Source of the DNA: CAZNLL01 sp964573885
GTDB taxonomy: Bacteria; Desulfobacterota; DSM-4660; Desulfatiglandales; Desulfatiglandaceae
DNA: 21,405 nt
Assembly (NCBI GenBank): GCA_964573885.1
Contig: CAZNLL010000063.1
Span: forward strand, 1-21,405
Reading direction: 5' to 3'
The notes beneath the pieces are model-generated. The model had not been told where the DNA came from. It saw nothing but the letters and a program-made list of their open reading frames with translations, and did no database searches. Shown here in pieces: positions 7,311 through 15,507 of this stretch. The position numbers and the translations under genes are program-made. The first letter of the stretch is position 1; each line of letters opens with the position of its first letter.

Positions 7311-8761
7311 AGAAGCCCGGATTCCCGGTTCAGGCCAAGGAGTTGAGATGCCTCATTATCGTAAAAGGCGCCGATGCCGCAGCAGCCCAATCCCAGGGCC
7401 GTGGCCATAAGGTAGAGACGCTCTCCCATCCGGCCCCCCTCCAGCATGGCATAGCGGTATCCCCTGGGTCCCCACCGGCTGTCCAGGATCTCAAGGTTGG
7501 TCAGGAACAGGGCATGCACGGCCGCGTTTTTAAGCCAATCCTGATGAAGACATACCGGGGCTATATTGCTTACCAGATCCCCCCGCAGGATCAGACCCAG
7601 GGCCTTTTGATCGCCGTCCAGGAGATAAAACCCGGGCTCAAACCCCTGGACACGGTTCAGCAGGATCCCGGTCGCCAGGGTCCGGGGCCGGGAGCCTGGG
7701 GGCTCTCCGGACCCCCCGTGGCAGAGGCCTTCCAAAAGGGCCATGGCCTTATTGCGGGTCAGGGGTTGGGAAACGAAATTGCGCCTCGACCGGCGAAGGA
7801 ACACGGTGTCTCCATAGCCTCTGACCTCGGGCCAGGGGCCTTCCTCAATAGACACCCATCGTTCCGGCGGGGTGATGCCCAGGTTATCCATCACGCGCGG
7901 GCCGGACCCGGACAGGATACGGTTTCCGGCCCGGTGAATCTCTGCGATCTGGGGATAGTCTGTTTCTCTCGGGGAAACCCGGCTGGCCTCTTTGAAGGAG
8001 GGGGGTAAGGAAGAGAGTTCCCCTTGGTCTTTTAAAGGGTGCTGGCCTTTTCCCGGCACGGCACCCACGGCCAGGGTTACCTCCCTGGAGGGGTCCACCC
8101 CGAGGGCCTGGTTGAGGTGGTGGTCATCAAAGTCGTAAGCCAGGGTAAAGGGCAGGTCCAAGGACTTTACGGCCAGGATCAGGTTTTCCAGTACATGGCC
8201 CGTATCCAGGAGGTGATACCGGTAAGCCCGGCTCCCGTATTTCCAGGTGCTCCGAAAAAATATGGTGGTCAGCAAAAGGGTCAGGATCGGGCAAGGCCCG
8301 ACATCGGCATGGATGGCCCCGGAGAGAGAAACATGGCCCGGCCTCAGCAATACAAGACGGTGTTGGGCAAGGGAGAGGTGGTACAAGCCGTTTTCGAGAT
8401 CTTTTACGCCCAGGGCGGCCATATAGAGCTCGGTAGGGTAAAGGGCACCGGCGGAGGGGACGCTGCGGAAATAAACGGTTTCCTGTCCCTGCCTGGCCTT
8501 TGCGGAAAGACAGTTGGTAAAAAGAAGGAGCCTTGAAAGACCCTCCACGTCGAGGGGCTCCAGCCGGTGCGCGCCTTTTCCCCTGATCAGGGTGGAAAGG
8601 TTCAGGCGGGGGAAATCCACCTCTCGGGGCAGTTCGATGATGTCTCCCTGGGGATAGGTCTTGTAAACGCTTGGGCGGTTTTCCCAGTCCAGGAAGTGGG
8701 GGGACATGTTATCCCGCCGGTATGCGGTATGGGCGTGGTACGAAGCGGCCGAATCAATCAT
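7274..8761 (-). CDS. Tandem SagB-type dehydrogenase / nitroreductase
   Basis: The protein (495 residues) carries two nitroreductase-fold halves. The first has the SagB hallmarks PSAGALYP (102-109) and YRYHLLDTGHVLENL (180-194). The second, from about residue 340, repeats the pattern as a degenerate copy with RGYRYAMLEGGRMGERL (433-449) and ALGLGCCGIGAF. SagB-type enzymes are FMN-dependent oxidoreductases; some oxidise azolines to azoles in peptide natural products, but no cyclodehydratase or precursor peptide is nearby, so that role is not supported here. I chose the ATG at 8761 because it overlaps the stop of the DUF2889 gene (ATGA); a longer frame extends upstream into that gene but lacks family similarity. 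No signal peptide is seen. Last gene of the sugar operon. Confidence 0.85.
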   Translation of the reverse strand: MIDSAASYHAHTAYRRDNMSPHFLDWENRPSVYKTYPQGDIIELPREVDFPRLNLSTLIRGKGAHRLEPLDVEGLSRLLLFTNCLSAKARQGQETVYFRSVPSAGALYPTELYMAALGVKDLENGLYHLSLAQHRLVLLRPGHVSLSGAIHADVGPCPILTLLLTTIFFRSTWKYGSRAYRYHLLDTGHVLENLILAVKSLDLPFTLAYDFDDHHLNQALGVDPSREVTLAVGAVPGKGQHPLKDQGELSSLPPSFKEASRVSPRETDYPQIAEIHRAGNRILSGSGPRVMDNLGITPPERWVSIEEGPWPEVRGYGDTVFLRRSRRNFVSQPLTRNKAMALLEGLCHGGSGEPPGSRPRTLATGILLNRVQGFEPGFYLLDGDQKALGLILRGDLVSNIAPVCLHQDWLKNAAVHALFLTNLEILDSRWGPRGYRYAMLEGGRMGERLYLMATALGLGCCGIGAFYDNEASQLLGLNRESGLLYLVAVGTVKSS

Positions 8762-9333
8762 GTGTCTTGGCCTCCCCCCTCTATGATTTCCTGGATTCCC
8801 CGGAGCATGGGGCCGTCTTCCCGCCAGAGCTGGCAACTGTTGATGAGGTAGGCCAAGCCCGGGACCTCGTCCATGGAACGGGGCAGGGGTCGGGGTTCCC
8901 TCGAATGATGGGTCCAATAGCCATGGAGGGCCGGAGGACCCATGGCCAGGACCAGGTGCATCATGTGGACACACCCCTCCACCCCGCCCAGTCTCCGGCG
9001 CACCTCATTGCTGAAGCCCGAGACAATGGGGATCCCGATAATCTTGGTAATGGAATCTCCCGTGGTGGGGCAGATATCGTTGGGCACCTGCGGCATTTCC
9101 GCCTCGGCATCCAGGATGGAAATGGGTTCTCCTCCGATGAGGAGGCGAACGCACATGTGATGCACCACCCCGGGAGGGCGGGGCCTTCCGTCCCAGTAAT
9201 AGCCCGTTATCAGTCTTTCATCTCTGAGCCAGCCCTCTACCACGACCCGGTCACCGTCAAGGGGAAAGGTCCTGATTTCCAGTTTTCTCTCGTGTATGGG
9301 GCTGTTTTTTACAAGGTTTTTGATTCGACTCAT
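8758..9333 (-). CDS. DUF2889 domain protein
   Basis: This 191-residue cytosolic protein fits the DUF2889 pattern: an early EGWLRDER segment (33-40), VHHMCVRLLIGG (57-68), a DAEAEMPQVPNDIC block (75-88) and a C-terminal LGGVEGCVHMMHLVLAM segment (115-131). The repeated His, Asp and Cys residues in these blocks could bind a metal, but that is only a guess. Its function is unknown. It is coupled on both sides by 4-bp ATGA overlaps, with glucokinase upstream and the SagB-like gene downstream. An AGGAGG motif lies about 14 nt before the ATG, farther than usual, so translation probably relies on coupling from glucokinase. Confidence 0.83.
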   Translation of the reverse strand: MSRIKNLVKNSPIHERKLEIRTFPLDGDRVVVEGWLRDERLITGYYWDGRPRPPGVVHHMCVRLLIGGEPISILDAEAEMPQVPNDICPTTGDSITKIIGIPIVSGFSNEVRRRLGGVEGCVHMMHLVLAMGPPALHGYWTHHSREPRPLPRSMDEVPGLAYLINSCQLWREDGPMLRGIQEIIEGGGQDT

Positions 9334-10382
9334 CCTGATTGGGTACCTCCTGTATTTTGAAATAGAGCCTCCTGCCCCTCCCGCTCCCTCTCAAAGGCGG
9401 CCCAGGCGGCCCCGAGGAGACAGGCCTTGTCGTTGAGGATAACCCGGACCGGGATCCTCTTTAGAAGGTCCTGGAAGCGGCCCTTATCGGTGAAGGCCCT
9501 CATAAAGGGCCCTTGCCTGAGGGCGGGCAGGATCTTGGGGGGGATTCCCCCCCCAAGGTAGAGCCCTCCATAGGTCAAGCCGATGAGGGCCAGGTTTCCG
9601 GCCACGGCCCCCAGCACGGCCATGAACCGGTTCAGGGCCGCCACGCAAATGGGGGGGGCACCCTGGATGGCCGCCCGGGCAATCACCTCCGGGGGGTCAC
9701 CGGAGGCGATCCGGCGGCGCATGAATCGGGGTTCGGAGTATTGTCCTGAATCCTTGAGCCACGAATAGATATTAAAGAGGCCCGGCCCGGATACCACCCT
9801 TTCAATACTCACATGGCCCAGGCGGGCATGGAGGTATTGCCATAATGCCGCTTCTTCCTGCGTGTTGGCCGGGAAATCCACATGTCCTCCTTCCGTGGCC
9901 AGGGGGATGTGCCGGCCCCTGTGAGAGATGAGGAGGGCCTCTCCCAGACCCGTGCCGGGCGCAACCAGGCCTATAGGGCCGCCCTTTTGGGTCCGAGCGC
10001 GGTTTAGGGGGGAGATCTCCCGACTCGCCAGGCGGGGTATGGCCAGGGCCGTGGAGGCCAGGTCGTTGATCAATTGTACGTGGGGCCAGCCGAAGCGGGA
10101 TTTCATACGACGCTCCGAGACCACCCAGGGCAGGTTTGTGGCCCGGCACCGGCCCCGCACGACGGGACCGGCGATAGCAAAACAGGCGCTCTTAACGGGC
10201 GAGGGATGGACCTTAATAAATCGCTCGATGATCTGGTCCAGACCTTTGAATTTCCCGCTGGAATAGGTCTGGATGACTTTGAGGGAGGGACGGCTCTTGC
10301 CCCCTGAAAAGAGGGCTATGTGGGTCTTGGTTCCTCCAATATCACCTGCCAGAACCTTTTCTGTATCTGCCCGCCAAGACAT
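9330..10382 (-). CDS. glk: Glucokinase
   Basis: This 350-residue enzyme of the bacterial glucokinase family phosphorylates glucose with ATP to glucose 6-phosphate. The phosphate-binding motif DIGGTKT is at residues 14-20, TNLPW at 82-86, the catalytic aspartate region INDLAS at 105-110 (D107), PGTGLG at 142-147 and EGGH at 164-167. A glycine-rich GGLYLGGGIPP segment lies near the C-terminus. It starts 12 bp after the isomerase stop codon, and its own stop overlaps the DUF2889 start. The product feeds the isomerase and dehydrogenases encoded upstream in the same operon. Confidence 0.93.
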   Translation of the reverse strand: MSWRADTEKVLAGDIGGTKTHIALFSGGKSRPSLKVIQTYSSGKFKGLDQIIERFIKVHPSPVKSACFAIAGPVVRGRCRATNLPWVVSERRMKSRFGWPHVQLINDLASTALAIPRLASREISPLNRARTQKGGPIGLVAPGTGLGEALLISHRGRHIPLATEGGHVDFPANTQEEAALWQYLHARLGHVSIERVVSGPGLFNIYSWLKDSGQYSEPRFMRRRIASGDPPEVIARAAIQGAPPICVAALNRFMAVLGAVAGNLALIGLTYGGLYLGGGIPPKILPALRQGPFMRAFTDKGRFQDLLKRIPVRVILNDKACLLGAAWAAFEREREGQEALFQNTGGTQSG

Positions 10383-10394
10383 CCTATATGCCCC

Positions 10395-12125
10395 CTATGC
10401 CTGCACGGCCCGGGTCACGCGTTTCAATCCTTCTGAGAGATGCCCCCCTACATCAAGGACCATTACCCTTCGTCCCGCCTCAATCAAGGCCTGGCGGTCC
10501 CCGAGGGCCTGCGCGGTTTTGAGGGTCCCAAAGCTGATGGAGGAGGTCTCCTCCCCGGGCCGGTCGGGTATGGGGATGTCTTCGGGCATAGGGGCCAGGA
10601 TTTGTATGAAGAGACCGTGTCCCCCGTCTCCCTTATGGAGCTGGCCCGTGGAATGGAGAAAAGAGGGGCCGTAACCCAGGGTGGTGGCCATCCGGCGGGT
10701 CTCCAGGATCCGGGTGCGCAGGGCCTGCAAGGCCTTCCATGTCTCGGGAGAGGGATTGACGTAGGCCTGGATGGCGACGTAGCTCCTCCCTCTTGACCCC
10801 TCTTTTCCAGGGTCTGCCTGGGACAGGAACCGGTCCAATCCTTCCGCCAGGGTGGTGCAGGCAAAATCCGTGTACAGGGTGATGGCCCCCTCTTTGAGGG
10901 TGGGTTCAAGACCGGGCAGTTTCCCTTCCCGCTTGTACGCGGCCACCATGTCCCGGGCCGATTGTTTGGCCGCCTCCACGTTGGGTTGGTTGAAGGGGTT
11001 GATTTCCAGAAAACTTCCGGCAACGGCCGTGGCCATCTCCCATCGAAAGCATTCGGCCCCCAGGTCGTAAGTATCCTCGATGTTTAACACCACCACCGGG
11101 TGTCCCGCCCTTGCCAGGCTCCGGGCCTGTTGATCCAGGGTGGTATCATGGGCCAGGCGGAGGTGGACGAAGACCCTGTCCCGGGCGTAGGTTTTGGGTG
11201 GAGCCAAGGCCTCGTCCACGACAGGGAGGATGCCCTTTCCCTCCTTTCCCGTGCTCTCTGCAATGAGCTGTTCCACCCATGCCCCAAAGGGGCCAAGGGG
11301 AGGCGAGATTAAAAGGGTCAGCTTGTCCCGGCCCTTTTGCGCCAGCGCACCCAGAACCGCCCCCAGCCATGCGCCGGAATTGGCCCCGGGGGAAACCGGG
11401 TTTTGGGGTCGGGCGTGGAGACTCATGGCTGTGGCACCATTCAGGAGTCTCTCAAGGTCAATGCCCAGGAGCGCGGCGGGCACCAGTCCGAAGTAAGTCA
11501 GTGCCGAATAGCGGCCTCCCACCTCGGGGTCATTCAGGAAGGTCCTGCGAAAGCCCAATTCTTTTGCCCTGGACTCCAGGGCGCTTCCCGGGTCTGTAAT
11601 AGCCGCAAAACGGCTCCCCGCAAGACCCGGACCCAGGGTGCGGGCGGCGTGGTTGTAGAAATAGGCCATGAAAGAGAGGGTCTCCACGGTCCCCCCGGAC
11701 TTGGTGGAGACAATGAAAAGGGTTTTTTCCGGCGGATGTTTCCTCTCCTGCTCCAGTACCGCACCGGGATCCGTACTGTCCAGTACGGCAAGGTCCAGGG
11801 ACCCCGGAGTCACCCCGAAGATGGAGCGGAACATCCTGGGGGCCAGGCTGGAACCGCCCATGCCCAGAAGGAGGACCCGTGCAAATCCCTCCTGTCGGAT
11901 TTGATCTGCAAAGGTCTTGATTTCGGGCACGGCATCCGCCATGCCTTCGGGTGCGTGAAGCCACCCCAGGCGGTTTTGGATATCAGAGGGATCCTCTTTC
12001 CACACCGTATGATCGTGGGCCCATATGCGCTCTATAATCCGGTGTTCGCTTATGTCTTTCAAGGCACGGGCCACCTCCGGTTCCCACGGGCCAAGAAAGG
12101 ACGAGCGGGTGTATTCCGCAGTCAT
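10395..12125 (-). CDS. pgi: Glucose-6-phosphate isomerase, transaldolase-linked type
   Basis: This 576-residue enzyme interconverts glucose 6-phosphate and fructose 6-phosphate. The sugar isomerase fold shows GMGGSSLAP (88-96), STKSGGTVET (140-149) and the isomerase signature GGRYSALTYFG (203-213). The order and wording of these motifs resemble the isomerase half of the bifunctional transaldolase/isomerase proteins rather than the E. coli Pgi type, yet no transaldolase domain precedes it: the N-terminus starts cleanly with an AAGGAG ribosome binding site before the ATG. It lies 93 bp after zwf and 12 bp before glucokinase. The assignment to this subfamily is by eye. Confidence 0.92.
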   Translation of the reverse strand: MTAEYTRSSFLGPWEPEVARALKDISEHRIIERIWAHDHTVWKEDPSDIQNRLGWLHAPEGMADAVPEIKTFADQIRQEGFARVLLLGMGGSSLAPRMFRSIFGVTPGSLDLAVLDSTDPGAVLEQERKHPPEKTLFIVSTKSGGTVETLSFMAYFYNHAARTLGPGLAGSRFAAITDPGSALESRAKELGFRRTFLNDPEVGGRYSALTYFGLVPAALLGIDLERLLNGATAMSLHARPQNPVSPGANSGAWLGAVLGALAQKGRDKLTLLISPPLGPFGAWVEQLIAESTGKEGKGILPVVDEALAPPKTYARDRVFVHLRLAHDTTLDQQARSLARAGHPVVVLNIEDTYDLGAECFRWEMATAVAGSFLEINPFNQPNVEAAKQSARDMVAAYKREGKLPGLEPTLKEGAITLYTDFACTTLAEGLDRFLSQADPGKEGSRGRSYVAIQAYVNPSPETWKALQALRTRILETRRMATTLGYGPSFLHSTGQLHKGDGGHGLFIQILAPMPEDIPIPDRPGEETSSISFGTLKTAQALGDRQALIEAGRRVMVLDVGGHLSEGLKRVTRAVQA

Positions 12126-12218
12126 GGGGAACTCCTTTTAAAGTCTCTTAATTCATCATAACACAGGGTGCAGGGCCTTTGGCAAGGAAGGAGGCTCTTC
12201 CCGGTAAAAGAGCGCGGG

Positions 12219-13784
12219 CTAAAGGTCTGCAGCGAGCTCCGGTCCCCAGGTTCCGGCTTCATAGGGCAGGAGGTTGGCAGCCCGGTCGCCGCAGGTCTCA
12301 CACTCTCTCAGGATGGGAGTGAGAAAGGACCAGCAGAGTTCCACGCCGTCTTGTCGCCAGAAAAGCATCTGATCGCCGAGCATACAGTCCAAGAGCACCT
12401 TTTCATAGGCATCCAGGACAGGACCCCTGTAGTTTTGGTGATAGTAAAAGTCCATGGTCACGGACCTCAGACAGACCCGGGCGCCCGGGTTCTTGGTCTG
12501 AAAGGTGAGAGAGATCTTTTCTTCGGGGTAAATACCCAGGGAAAGGCTGTTGGCTGAGATCGCTCCTCCCAGGATTTCCCGGAACATGGAGTGGGGGACT
12601 TCCTTAAACTGGACGTTGATTTCCGTGGATTTCCTGGCAAGCCGCTTTCCTGAAGTGAGATAAAAGGGGACCCCCTGCCATCGCCAGTTGTCCAAAAAGA
12701 CTTTCATGGCGGCAAAGGTGGGCGTCAGGGAGTCCGGGTTTACCCCTGGTTCCTGGCGATAGCCCGGGACTCGCCTGTCCTGGGTGGTGCCTGGGCCGTA
12801 TTGCCCCAGGACCAGGTAGTCGCGTAGGGCCTCGGTGGGGAAGGGCCTTAGTGAGCGGTACACCTTCGCCTTTTCATCACGGACCCGGTCCGGTTGAAAA
12901 AGGGAAGGGGGCTCCATGGCCGTGAGGGAAAGGAGCTGCATCATGTGGTTTTGGAACATGTCCCTTAAGACCCCGGCCTGTTCATAATACCCGGCCCGGT
13001 GTTCCACACCCAGGGTTTCCGCCGCGTTGATCTTCACCGCCTGGATATAGCTCCTGTTCCAAAGGGGTTCAAAGATGGCATTGGCAAAGCGGAACATGAG
13101 AATGTTCTGGACGGTCTCTTTGGCCAGGTAATGATCGATCCTGAATATCTGATGCTCCTGAAAGTGTTCGTGAAGGGTCCGGTCCAGGTCGACGGCGGTC
13201 TGCAGATCACGGCCAAAGGGTTTTTCCACCACGATCCGTGTCCAGCCCTTGCCCGCTTCCTGTTCCAGGGTGAGCCCGGCCCGGCCGAGGTTGACCGCAG
13301 TGGGGCCGTAAAGTGCCGGAGGGACAGCGAGGTAAAACATACAGTTTCCCAGGGTCATGGCCGACCGGTCCCATTCCTTTAAACGAGCCGAGAGATGGGA
13401 GAAGGAGCCGGGGTCGTTATATTCAATCGGCAGGTAGCGGAGCGAGGAAGCAAAGGTGTCCCATTTTGACAAATCCAGGCCCCCCCGTGCTGAAAGGGCC
13501 TGCTTCATCCCTTCCCGGAAGGTTTCATCATCCATTTCGGTGCGGCTGCATCCCGCTATAAGGAAGGAAGGGGGCAGGGCGTTTTTCAAATACAGGTTGT
13601 AGAGGGAGGGCAGGAGTTTCCTTGCTGTGAGATCCCCTGAGGCCCCGATAATGACAATCATGCAGGGATCTGGCCTCTCCTCCACCACACAGGACTCAAA
13701 GGGGAGCCCCAGATCGGGTGCGGTGGTGCGGGCCAAGGTCACGGATTCTTTCTCATGGGGTTCCGGGCCTTGCATGGGGATCAT
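12219..13784 (-). CDS. zwf: Glucose-6-phosphate 1-dehydrogenase
   Basis: This 521-residue enzyme oxidises glucose 6-phosphate to 6-phosphogluconolactone and forms NAD(P)H, the entry to the oxidative pentose phosphate pathway. The cofactor motif GASGDL is at 47-52, EKPFG at 187-191 and the active-site segment RIDHYLAKE at 215-223. The usual glycine of DHYLGKE is alanine here (A221), a mild change; the catalytic histidine and lysine are kept. The first 40 or so residues precede the fold and are not conserved by eye. AAAGGAGG lies just before the ATG. The gene follows gnd by 21 bp. No 6-phosphogluconolactonase gene is seen next to it. Confidence 0.95.
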   Translation of the reverse strand: MIPMQGPEPHEKESVTLARTTAPDLGLPFESCVVEERPDPCMIVIIGASGDLTARKLLPSLYNLYLKNALPPSFLIAGCSRTEMDDETFREGMKQALSARGGLDLSKWDTFASSLRYLPIEYNDPGSFSHLSARLKEWDRSAMTLGNCMFYLAVPPALYGPTAVNLGRAGLTLEQEAGKGWTRIVVEKPFGRDLQTAVDLDRTLHEHFQEHQIFRIDHYLAKETVQNILMFRFANAIFEPLWNRSYIQAVKINAAETLGVEHRAGYYEQAGVLRDMFQNHMMQLLSLTAMEPPSLFQPDRVRDEKAKVYRSLRPFPTEALRDYLVLGQYGPGTTQDRRVPGYRQEPGVNPDSLTPTFAAMKVFLDNWRWQGVPFYLTSGKRLARKSTEINVQFKEVPHSMFREILGGAISANSLSLGIYPEEKISLTFQTKNPGARVCLRSVTMDFYYHQNYRGPVLDAYEKVLLDCMLGDQMLFWRQDGVELCWSFLTPILRECETCGDRAANLLPYEAGTWGPELAADL

Positions 13785-13805
13785 GACCTCCTTTTTTTAG
13801 GCTCC

Positions 13806-14720
13806 TCAATCTTCATTCCCCTCGGGCAACACGGTGTGGCCCCCGAACTCCCTTCGCAGCGCGGCGATGAGTCTGTCGGCAAAGGCATCCTTTTTACGGG
13901 AACTGAACCTCCGCATGAGGGAAAGGGCGATCACCGGGGTGGCCACACCCGACTCTATGGCCTGTTGCACGGTCCATCGCCCTTCTCCGGAATCCTCTAC
14001 ATAGCCTGAGATCTTGGAGAGTCTTTCATCCCGGGCAAAGGCGGCCTCTGTGAGTTCCAGGAGCCAGGACCGGACCACGCTTCCCTGGTTCCATAGATGG
14101 GCGATGTCTCCGGGGTTGAGCCACTCGGAATAGGGGGAGGACTGGAGGAGGTCGAACCCTTCGCCGTAGGCCTGCATCATGGCGTATTCAATGCCGTTAT
14201 GGACCATCTTTACAAAATGGCCGGCCCCGGCGGGCCCGCAGTAGAGATAGCCCTTTGGGGGGGCCAGGGTCTGGAAAAGGGGTTCCAGTAAGGGATAGGT
14301 TTCCTTGGGACCACCAACCATGAGGCAATAACCCTGCTCAAGGCCCCATATACCCCCGCTTACCCCCACATCCACGAAGTGGATTCCCCTGGCGCTCAGA
14401 TCTTGTGCCCGTTGGACAGCGTCTTTATAAAAGGAATTGCCTCCGTCTATGATGACATCCCCCGGGTCAAGACGACGGCTTATCCGCTGGATGAGGTCAT
14501 CTACGGGGGGACCCGCAGGGAGCATGAGCCAGGCGACTCTGGGGGGTGTAAGCCCTTGAATCACTTCGTCAAGACTGTAGGCGCCCACAGCGCCCTCTTG
14601 GGCGATCTCATCGGTTTTGGAGGGGGTCCGATTATAGGCTATGATCTGGTGACCGTCCCTGAGCAGCCGTTTGGCCATATTCATGCCCATTCGACCCAGA
14701 CCGACCATGGCTGTTTGCAT
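13806..14720 (-). CDS. gnd: 6-phosphogluconate dehydrogenase, decarboxylating, short form
   Basis: This 304-residue enzyme oxidises 6-phosphogluconate to ribulose 5-phosphate and CO2. It belongs to the short (about 300-residue) class, not the 470-residue E. coli class. The Rossmann motif GLGRMG is at 7-12, IDGGNS at 91-96, SGGIWG at 121-126 and the catalytic HFVKMVHNGIEY at 168-179 (K171, N175). SGEGRWT and ESGVATPVI occur in the C-terminal part. After the second strand the sequence is YNRTPSK (29-35); an N-R-T/S here usually fits the 2'-phosphate of NADP+, whereas many short-form enzymes carry an acidic residue and prefer NAD+. GGAGG lies 8 nt before the ATG. Confidence 0.93.
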   Translation of the reverse strand: MQTAMVGLGRMGMNMAKRLLRDGHQIIAYNRTPSKTDEIAQEGAVGAYSLDEVIQGLTPPRVAWLMLPAGPPVDDLIQRISRRLDPGDVIIDGGNSFYKDAVQRAQDLSARGIHFVDVGVSGGIWGLEQGYCLMVGGPKETYPLLEPLFQTLAPPKGYLYCGPAGAGHFVKMVHNGIEYAMMQAYGEGFDLLQSSPYSEWLNPGDIAHLWNQGSVVRSWLLELTEAAFARDERLSKISGYVEDSGEGRWTVQQAIESGVATPVIALSLMRRFSSRKKDAFADRLIAALRREFGGHTVLPEGNED

Positions 14721-14793
14721 AGGCCTTCCTCCGGGGGAGTTGCCTTCAGGTTTGGGGTGCAGAGGCCTTTACTGGAGGGACGGCCCCGAACCG

Positions 14794-15123
14794 TTAGAGA
14801 GCCGGGGCGCGTCTTTCTGGGACGTAGTCGTGTGGAATCTTTTCTTGATTCCATGCCTCGGAAACATAGAGGTTGCAATAACAGCTCCCGAACTCCTCCA
14901 CGTCCGCGGCCCTGTACACACAGGGACATATAATGTCCTTGTCCTTTTCCCGGTCGCCTGAAGCCAATCTGCAGGGGCAGGACATGTATCCGTACCGGTC
15001 CTTATTCACCAGCAGGGCCTCGAGGAGTTCAAGGACCCTATCCTTGTCCTTGTTGAAATAATACCCTTTGGGTTCCTGGGTCTTTTTCAACATCTCGTAG
15101 AGCTTTTCTACCTCTTCCTTCAT
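14794..15123 (-). CDS. Ferredoxin-thioredoxin reductase catalytic subunit-like protein
   Basis: This 109-residue protein carries the six cysteines of the ferredoxin-thioredoxin reductase catalytic chain: C49-P-C51, C66-P-C68 and C81-Y-C83. In the plant enzyme these hold a 4Fe-4S cluster next to a redox disulfide, which passes electrons from ferredoxin to a thioredoxin. The spacing here (CPC-X14-CPC-X12-CYC) differs from the plant CPC-X16-CPC-X8-CHC. The ATG at 15123 overlaps the glutaredoxin stop (ATGA); a longer frame reaching 15216 would run through the glutaredoxin gene and is rejected. No variable (alpha) subunit gene is present. The likely partner is the neighbouring glutaredoxin; this is inference from coupling. 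Confidence 0.88.
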   Translation of the reverse strand: MKEEVEKLYEMLKKTQEPKGYYFNKDKDRVLELLEALLVNKDRYGYMSCPCRLASGDREKDKDIICPCVYRAADVEEFGSCYCNLYVSEAWNQEKIPHDYVPERRAPAL

Positions 15124-15374
15124 AGCTTCAGCGCCTCCCTGATCTCTTTTTCTTTGTATCCCACGATCACCTTGTCCCCGATGATAATCGTGGGGAAGGA
15201 GCAGCTGGGGTTCCATTTCTTGACATCTTCCAAAATGGCGGCCCTTTCTTCCCCATGCAAGAGATCCACGTCTGTGAATTCATATTTTACCTTGCAATCA
15301 TCAAGCAGTTTTTTGGTGGCCTTACAGTGACTGCACGTGCTGAGGGTGTACATTTTGACCTGATTTTCTGCCAT
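15120..15374 (-). CDS. Glutaredoxin-like small thiol oxidoreductase
   Basis: This 84-residue protein has a thioredoxin fold with the active site C14-S-H-C17 and the cis-proline segment SFPTIIIGD (P61). An extra cysteine, C58, sits just before the cis-proline loop and another, C27, in the following helix. I placed the start at 15374 because AGGAGGAAGG lies directly upstream and the residues before it are not glutaredoxin-like. It is translationally coupled to the ferredoxin-thioredoxin reductase gene. In an anaerobe that probably lacks glutathione, this protein more likely acts as a thioredoxin-like carrier reduced by that partner (inference). Confidence 0.88.
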   Translation of the reverse strand: MAENQVKMYTLSTCSHCKATKKLLDDCKVKYEFTDVDLLHGEERAAILEDVKKWNPSCSFPTIIIGDKVIVGYKEKEIREALKL

Positions 15375-15415
15375 CACCTTCCTCCTCTGTTCGATTTGGT
15401 CATGCACAAGCTTGA

Positions 15416-15491
15416 CCACAGCCGCGGCATGACCTTCTTTGCTTTCTTCTCCCTTTTCGGTTACGGCCGTCTACCTCCGTCCACAGCCGCG
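15416..15491. repeat. 11-bp direct repeat upstream of the glutaredoxin gene
   Basis: CCACAGCCGCG occurs at 15416-15426 and again at 15481-15491, in the 133-bp gap between the DVU0298-like gene and glutaredoxin. It may be chance or a paired binding site. Confidence 0.4.
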
Positions 15492-15507
15492 CACCCCTCC
15501 TCAAGGC

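Noticed and set aside
7274..8761. A thiazole/oxazole peptide biosynthesis cluster based on the SagB-like gene
   Set aside because: No cyclodehydratase, YcaO protein, precursor peptide or exporter is present in the window.
8762..8974. N-terminal extension of the SagB-like protein
   Set aside because: The extra 71 residues overlap DUF2889 in another frame, are Pro/Gly-rich, and the ATGA start at 8761 is a better choice.
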